Assembly (NCBI GenBank): GCA_026874595.1
Contig: CM049309.1
Location: 90,852,723-90,916,722, forward strand
Reading direction: 5' to 3'
Source of the DNA: Sipunculus nudus
Lineage: Eukaryota > Annelida > Sipuncula > Golfingiida > Sipunculidae
DNA: 64,000 nt
Under the pieces are notes generated by a model. It made no database searches. It was not told where the DNA came from and was given only the letters and a program-made list of their open reading frames with translations. Below, piece after piece: positions 59,945 to 64,000 of the stretch (position 1 is the first letter of the stretch; each line of letters opens with the position of its first letter). The position numbers were made by a program, and so were the translations under genes.

Positions 59945-60660
59945 TTATAAGCAATGTCTTCTAGATTTACAGTTTAAAGCCCATCTATGATTTTGGCTAT
60001 TTGGATATGAAGAAGTTGTTAAACTTCTCAGCAAGGGTACAATAATCAGAGCACTTTGGTAAAGGTAAAGTCTCTTTCCGGAACAGTAGCTGGTTAGACA
60101 GTTTATAGATTGTTTTGTAATCAACTTTATCATTAAAAAAAATCCTATAATATTCCTGTCTTGCATGTTTGAATTTGTAATATACATGCCGTTTGTAATG
60201 TGAGAAGGTTCTATTGCTTGATTTATCCCGTCTCCTTCTTTTTGTCGCCTTTGTTTTATATCATCCTTGAGCACATCAGTGAGCCATGGAGCTAGGTTTC
60301 TTTCTTTGACCTTGAAAGTCATCACTGGAGCATGTTTATTTGCCAAAGTTTTAAGATAGTTGTAACATGACACCATTTGGTCCACACTCTCCATGGTAAT
60401 TTTATCCGGTAATTCATTCAAATCTGAAGTAAACAAGTCTTTATCTATTTTCTTCCATAATCTTTTCCTGATTGTTCGGTTTATCATTCTGTCAGTTTTA
60501 ACTTTCATATCGAATTCTATAAAACAGTGATCTGATATGAAATGTCCTAGTTGGATGTTTCTAACAACAGAAGAGTCATTTTCTGATAGCACAAGGTCAA
60601 TTGTATGACCAGCAGTATGGGTAGGAAAGTTAACATTATTATTAATAAAATATAACTCTC
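59945..60660 (-). pseudogene. LINE endonuclease end and linker
   Basis: The frame includes PTHTAGHTIDLVLSEND upstream of the annotated open frame and ISDHCFIEFDM, the terminal SDH motif of the apurinic-type endonuclease domain, then a linker with LAPWLTDVLKDDIKQR typical of the stretch before the RT. It is interrupted by a stop near 60660 at the upstream side and by frameshifts after about 60250. Confidence 0.75.
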
Positions 60661-61539
60661 GTCATTTTCATACAAGAAACGTTCTGTGTATTCTCGTGTA
60701 TTCTTTACCTTTTTTCAGTTCACCTTGACGTATATAAAGTATATTAAATGTAATTTACATGATATACATTCCAATATAACATATTAATGCAGAAAAACAA
60801 TAAAACATTCCAGTGCATCCCTCCTTTACAAGTACATTCTCTATTATGCCTAGATAGCTTCGGACTTGAATTGTAATTGTTATTGGAGTGTATCAACTCC
60901 TTAAAACTGATTGGGTACAATAATAGAATACAGGGAGTGGGCCCGTTGTACAACTTCGTTGTACTGCCCAAAACAAATCATTCGGAAGCCATGTAGCTAA
61001 AGCGACAGCTAAGAGTCTATATGAGTGCTCCTTGGTAAGAAATTGAGAAGTCCAGTTCGTCTCAATAAATATTTCTTTTTATATTTAGGTGTAAATCAAA
61101 TTTTACACAGTAGCCCAGCTATTCTCTTTATTCATTAGTCCAACCATCAGGTCAAAGAGGTTTGTGGAAATAGGAGGACACTAAAAACAGAAAGAAAGAC
61201 GCCAAAAATAATTGCATAGAACCATTTTATACTTTTCAAAAAAGGTGAATTATGATTTATAATTTAACGCCCTGGGTCCCATTTGCGCATACAAATGGAA
61301 ATTTTATCAATATGCAAATTTTAAAATTTACAATTAATTGATGACCAAGTAATAGGGCTCCCTTTCAAACGGGACGGGGACTGGTTGGATCAGCAAGTTA
61401 TCTACCGCATTGAGGGTGTAGCGATAACCCTTTACATATATGGCAAGGGTGGACTGGCTTAAAATGACAACCGGGAGTTGTAAAAATTAATATGCCTGGG
61501 GGTCGATGATGTGAATAAACTTTCAAGGCATGTAGGCGG
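60661..61539. other. No gene recognised
   Basis: AT-rich sequence; no exon or repeat structure identified. Confidence 0.4.
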
Positions 61540-62375
61540 AATATGAAAATAAAATATCGAGGCCAGCGGGCCGATAATGTGAACAAAATATCGAGGCCAG
61601 TGGGCCGATAATGTGAACAAATATCGTGGCCGGTAGGCCGATAATGTGGACAAAATATCGAGGCTTGTGGGCCGATAATGTAAACAAAATATCCAGGCCA
61701 GCGGGCCGATAATGTGAACAAAATATCGAGGCCAGTGGGCCGATAATGTGCACAAAATATCGAGGCCAGTCGACCGATAATGTAAACAGATATCGAGGCC
61801 AGTAGGCCAATAATGTAAACAAAATATCGTGGCCTGTGAGCCGAAAATGTGAACAAAATATTTAAGGTTGTCGGTCAATAATGTGAACAAAATATCTAGG
61901 CCAGCGGGCCTATAATGTGAACAAAATATTGAGGCCAGTGGGCCAACGATGTGCACAAAATATCGAGGCCTGTTGGCCGATAATGTGAATAAATATCGAG
62001 GCCAGTTGGCCAATAATGTGGACAAAATATCGAGGCTTGTGGGCCGATAATATAAACAAAATACCGGGCCTGTGGGCCGATAATGTAAACAATATATAGA
62101 GGGCTTAGGGTCGATAATGTAAACAAAATATCTAGGCCAGCGGGCCGATAATGTGAACAAAATATCGAGGCCTGTGGGCTGATAATGTGAACAAAATATT
62201 GAGGGCTGTGGGTCGACAATGTGAACAAAATATTGAGGCCTGTGGGCCGCTTATGTAAACAAAATATCGAGGCCTGTAGGTTGATAATGTGAACATAATA
62301 TCAAGGCCTGTGGGCCGATAATGTGAACAAAATATCGAGGCTTGTGAGCCGATAATGTGAACAGAATATCGATTG
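61540..62375. repeat. 34-bp satellite array with two stem-loops per unit, about 24 copies
   Basis: The unit is CGATAATGTGAACAAAATAT followed by CGAGGCCAGTGGGC. CGATA pairs with TATCG across an 11-12-base loop, and GGCC pairs with GGCC across AGTG/TGTG. A 34-bp period is not a multiple of three, so the same peptide cycle runs through all minus-strand frames and yields open frames up to 233 codons. Their abundance in every frame shows these are by-products, not genes. Confidence 0.95.
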
Positions 62376-63418
62376 GCCGATGGTGTTGAATTTTAGGCCG
62401 CTTTCACTAAAAATTCCAGGGCTTATTTCTCATCCAAGTCCGTCCCTGCAGCCATTGCTTAGGAGAAGTAGAGATCTGATTAATTTATGTTTTAAATTGT
62501 GTTACATTAAATAAGAAATAAAACAATAGGTGAACATAAACATGTCTAAACCAGGCCTTCAGAACAACATGCTAGAGCTTGTGGTCTTGTTTTGCGAAGC
62601 ATAATGAAGAGTGGAGTCAAAATGTTGTTTCAAAATATCCCCCAAAAAACTAACACATTAATGAAAATCTTGGTTTCCTGTGTAACCAGATGCCAAAAGT
62701 GAAAAGGTATGGGATGTTTGTTCAAGCTGATGGGAAGCAGAAAGCAGTCTAAAAAATTCAGTCAATAACATAGCAAGGGTAAGCACAAAGTAATGCTACT
62801 ATACAAGCTGAACACGTCAATCAAATTTGACAATATTTCCCCGCCGTACTGTAACAGACCACTTGCTTGTGAGTTCTGTTACTTTTTTTTATTATATGAT
62901 GAAATATAAATAAAAAATAGTCCAAAATATAAGCAGGGATTATATTTGGTCTATCGCCATAATGTGAATGATTTTTTGTATTCACTGTCTATGTAAATAT
63001 TTGAACAGCATTGTGGCATTTATTTGAACGATAAGCTGCAATTCGTTTGACATGGTGCATCTTATATTGCAAACAGTACATGACAGGTTTGACAATGGAC
63101 ATTTGACGATAAGAAATAAAAAAAGGAGGTTATAATAGCTGGCATCTTCATTTGTGATAACCCTTATTGTGCCCAGGTCATGGGTTACGACAAGGAACGT
63201 GTTTTTTACTGTATACACATATTGCATTCTGGATTAATTGTGAGAGAATCCCCAAGCTCCGTGGCTATCTATGTTTTCATAGCTAGTTTATTCAAACCAA
63301 ACCTACCTTTTGTCTCTGCAGTATAGGGATGATCTCAAACATTCTTTCCTTTATAAATGTATAATACGTTAAAGTAAAGAGGATTTTCTGCATTACATCA
63401 CAAATGAAAGCGTGTGTT
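62376..63418. other. No gene recognised
   Basis: AT-rich DNA with short open frames only; nothing distinctive. Confidence 0.4.
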
Positions 63419-63620
63419 ACGACCCATAATGTAATAACTGGCCCATAATGTAATAACGGCCCATATTGTAATAAAAACGACCCATAATGTAATAATAGCC
63501 CATAATGTAATAAAAAAGGGCCCATATTGTAATAAATATACCCTGCCCATATTGTAATAAAATCGCAAGTGGGTAAAACGGCCCATATTGTTATAAAATC
63601 GAAGGTGGATAAAACGGCCA
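63419..63620. repeat. Short GCCCATA(A/T)TGTAATAA repeat array
   Basis: At least eight irregularly spaced copies of CCCATAATGTAATAA or CCCATATTGTAATAA, spacing about 15-30 bp, degenerating to the right (CCCATATTGTTATAA, CCAATAATTTTATAA). The TATTGTAATAA core and the CGG joints match those of the foldback-like arms. Confidence 0.85.
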
Positions 63621-63849
63621 ATAATTTTATAAATCAAAGTTCATGCAAATTAACTTAGACAATTCAAATATTGACTTCTCGTGACACGAATGTGTAAGTA
63701 AACATGCAAGTATGAAAAACCACTGGATTACATAATGACTATTTGCTTAAAACGGTGACCAAGCTAATATGAACGAAATATGGCCATGATTCATGATTAT
63801 CCTTTTGTTGAACCAGTTTTTAAATAGGATGATAAAGTATTTAAACAAG

Positions 63850-63887
<38 letters not shown>

Positions 63888-64000
63888 TATATGTATATCG
63901 CCAAAATGTAAATATTTTGTCAATTTTAACAGATAAATTATACAAAACTCTCATTATCGATACATTTTAATGTATTTTAATTCTTTTTAAAATATAAATG
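63621..64000. other. No gene; (TA)n microsatellite at 63851-63893
   Basis: TA dinucleotide run interrupted by ACATA and GTATA; otherwise AT-rich and featureless to the window end. Confidence 0.6.

Larger units (their letters stand above)
58279..60660 (-). mobile_element. CR1/L2-like non-LTR retrotransposon (LINE), 5'-truncated and decayed
   Basis: It reads on the minus strand. The 3' end is an (AAT)n microsatellite (58279-58320) preceded in element orientation by GAAGCGCTATGTAAATAAAT, the kind of tail seen in L2/CR1-type elements. From high to low coordinates there follow the end of an endonuclease domain, reverse transcriptase blocks and a conserved C-terminal region. Stops, frameshifts and an internal deletion prevent function. 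The 5' part of the endonuclease is missing or unreadable beyond about 60660. Confidence 0.85.

Noticed and set aside
61398-62228. Minus-strand open frames up to 233 codons as a repeat-rich protein
   Set aside because: The 34-bp period makes every minus frame open with the same cycled peptide; this is expected from the satellite and not a gene.
61540-62375. CRISPR array (palindromic repeats at regular spacing)
   Set aside because: Repeats are contiguous with no unique spacers, there are no cas genes, and the context is a eukaryotic genome.

Overview
This window looks like AT-rich intergenic DNA of an invertebrate animal, dominated by repeats. The basis is one intact gene for an animal-type Di-Ras small GTPase with spliceosomal intron signals, several classes of animal transposon, and many micro- and minisatellites. 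A mollusc or another lophotrochozoan is my best guess, but no single feature proves it. No prokaryotic signals are present (no operons, no tRNA or rRNA operons, no CRISPR).

Layout. 1-9.9 kb: a 1.5-kb TIR transposon flanked by TA (2.97-4.47 kb), a dispersed repeat with the palindromic core GGTGGCGCCACC (5.8-6.7 kb), a solitary hAT-like end (7.36 kb) and a 21-bp minisatellite (7.95-8.24 kb). 9.9-13.4 kb: the only convincing gene, a DIRAS-type GTPase in one coding exon (11403-11999, +), with a CRE/YY1-like promoter near 9.96-10.02 kb and a possible upstream exon at 10.33-10.38 kb that could extend the N terminus in frame. 19.1-22.9 kb: a decayed Ty3/Gypsy-type retrotransposon whose pol order is integrase, reverse transcriptase, RNase H (the Gmr1-like order), flanked by two LTRs in inverted orientation. 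24.0-26.3 kb: weak GGCGGATCC-ended element(s). 33.75-34.25 kb: a TTAA-flanked MITE candidate. 35.8-37.0 kb: a 34-bp satellite. 40.9-42.2 kb: a nonautonomous hAT-like element with a near-perfect 8-bp TSD. 45.1-46.8 kb: a diverged repeat, then a 45-bp minisatellite. 47.9-52.6 kb: a large foldback-like structure whose arms are tandem arrays of 248-250-bp units, each unit carrying an internal palindrome. 53.4-53.7 kb: a dense nested-palindrome locus. 54.0-57.8 kb: two abutting inverted copies of a 1.8-kb TIR element, one interrupted by a tRNA-derived SINE with a 17-bp TSD. 58.3-60.7 kb: a minus-strand CR1/L2-like LINE remnant ending in (AAT)n. 61.5-62.4 kb: a second, unrelated 34-bp satellite. 63.4-63.6 kb: a short array sharing the TATTGTAATAA core with the foldback element.

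Apart from the DIRAS gene, nothing here shows a working protein-coding system. Long open frames over 46.1-46.9 kb and 61.4-62.2 kb are by-products of tandem repeats. The most novel-looking structures are the foldback-like array, the inverted-LTR Gmr1-like element, the family of related TA-flanked AAGCCCC-ended elements, and the possible N-terminally extended DIRAS isoform. All identities and alignments were made by eye.
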